From positions 1 to 62,021 of the forward strand of contig JAFLTR010000007.1 in NCBI GenBank assembly GCA_022509205.1: DNA of 62,021 nucleotides, written 5' to 3'. Both the position numbers and the translations under genes were made by a program. Under the pieces are notes generated by a model. That model worked only from the letters and a program-made list of their open reading frames with translations, had not been told where the DNA came from and made no database searches. Origin of the DNA: Muribaculaceae bacterium. Lineage in GTDB: Bacteria > Bacteroidota > Bacteroidia > Bacteroidales > Muribaculaceae. Below are positions 62,021 to 62,021 of the stretch, one piece after another; position 1 is the stretch's first letter, and each line of letters opens with the position of its first letter.

Positions 62021-62021
62021 A

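Overview
The window looks like chromosomal DNA of a Bacteroidales bacterium, probably a gut member of the Muribaculaceae or a close relative (the family-level call is inference). Support comes from several sides: Bacteroidetes-type promoters (TTTG, 19-21 nt, TAnnTTTG), type IX secretion sorting tails, Mfa1-type fimbrillins, DUF4493 and PCMD lipoproteins, TonB-dependent receptors with a carboxypeptidase-like N-domain, a fused MurF-alanine racemase, and tRNA genes without an encoded CCA.

Layout. 1-9514: four secreted surface proteins in one run; three have T9SS-type tails and the two largest are chains of 'choice-of-anchor J'/cleaved-adhesin and fibronectin-III modules. 9572-10692: a compact module made of an Rpn-family nuclease gene with its own promoter and palindromic operator, bracketed by two nearly identical 58-59 nt hairpin repeats. 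10702-15814: a four-gene operon (iorA, iorB, PLP aminotransferase, CoA-transferase) that reads as oxidative fermentation of aromatic or branched amino acids to acids. 15823-25167 (minus): a four-gene fimbrial operon whose products are all predicted lipoproteins. 25477-25631: tRNA-Arg(CCG) between two terminators. 25740-33156: a surface non-specific nuclease, divergent from a TonB-dependent receptor and a multi-OB-fold lipoprotein; I propose this as a nucleic-acid scavenging locus. 33275-34488: a PepSY-like lipoprotein and a DUF308 membrane protein. 34534-45213: a six-gene DUF4493/PCMD/outer-membrane-barrel operon of unknown function. 45265-47745: murF-alr.

The right third is mostly housekeeping. 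It holds pyrF-pyrE-pyrB with xseB (minus), clpB (minus), a DUF59 Fe-S factor and lpxH (plus), a DUF1573 protein, an OlsB/GlsB-like N-acyltransferase followed by a LegB-like dehydratase, a convergent CMP-nonulosonate synthetase, the complete dTDP-rhamnose set rmlA-rmlC-rmlD-rmlB (minus), and tRNA-Leu(GAG) at the very end. PyrB is unusual: it ends in a copy of the zinc domain of the regulatory subunit PyrI, without PyrI's nucleotide-binding domain.

Best candidates for undescribed biology are the Rpn/hairpin-repeat module, the DUF4493/PCMD/OMP operon, the nuclease/TonB/OB-fold locus, and the PyrB-zinc-domain fusion. All function statements rest on reading motifs by eye; no database search was run.
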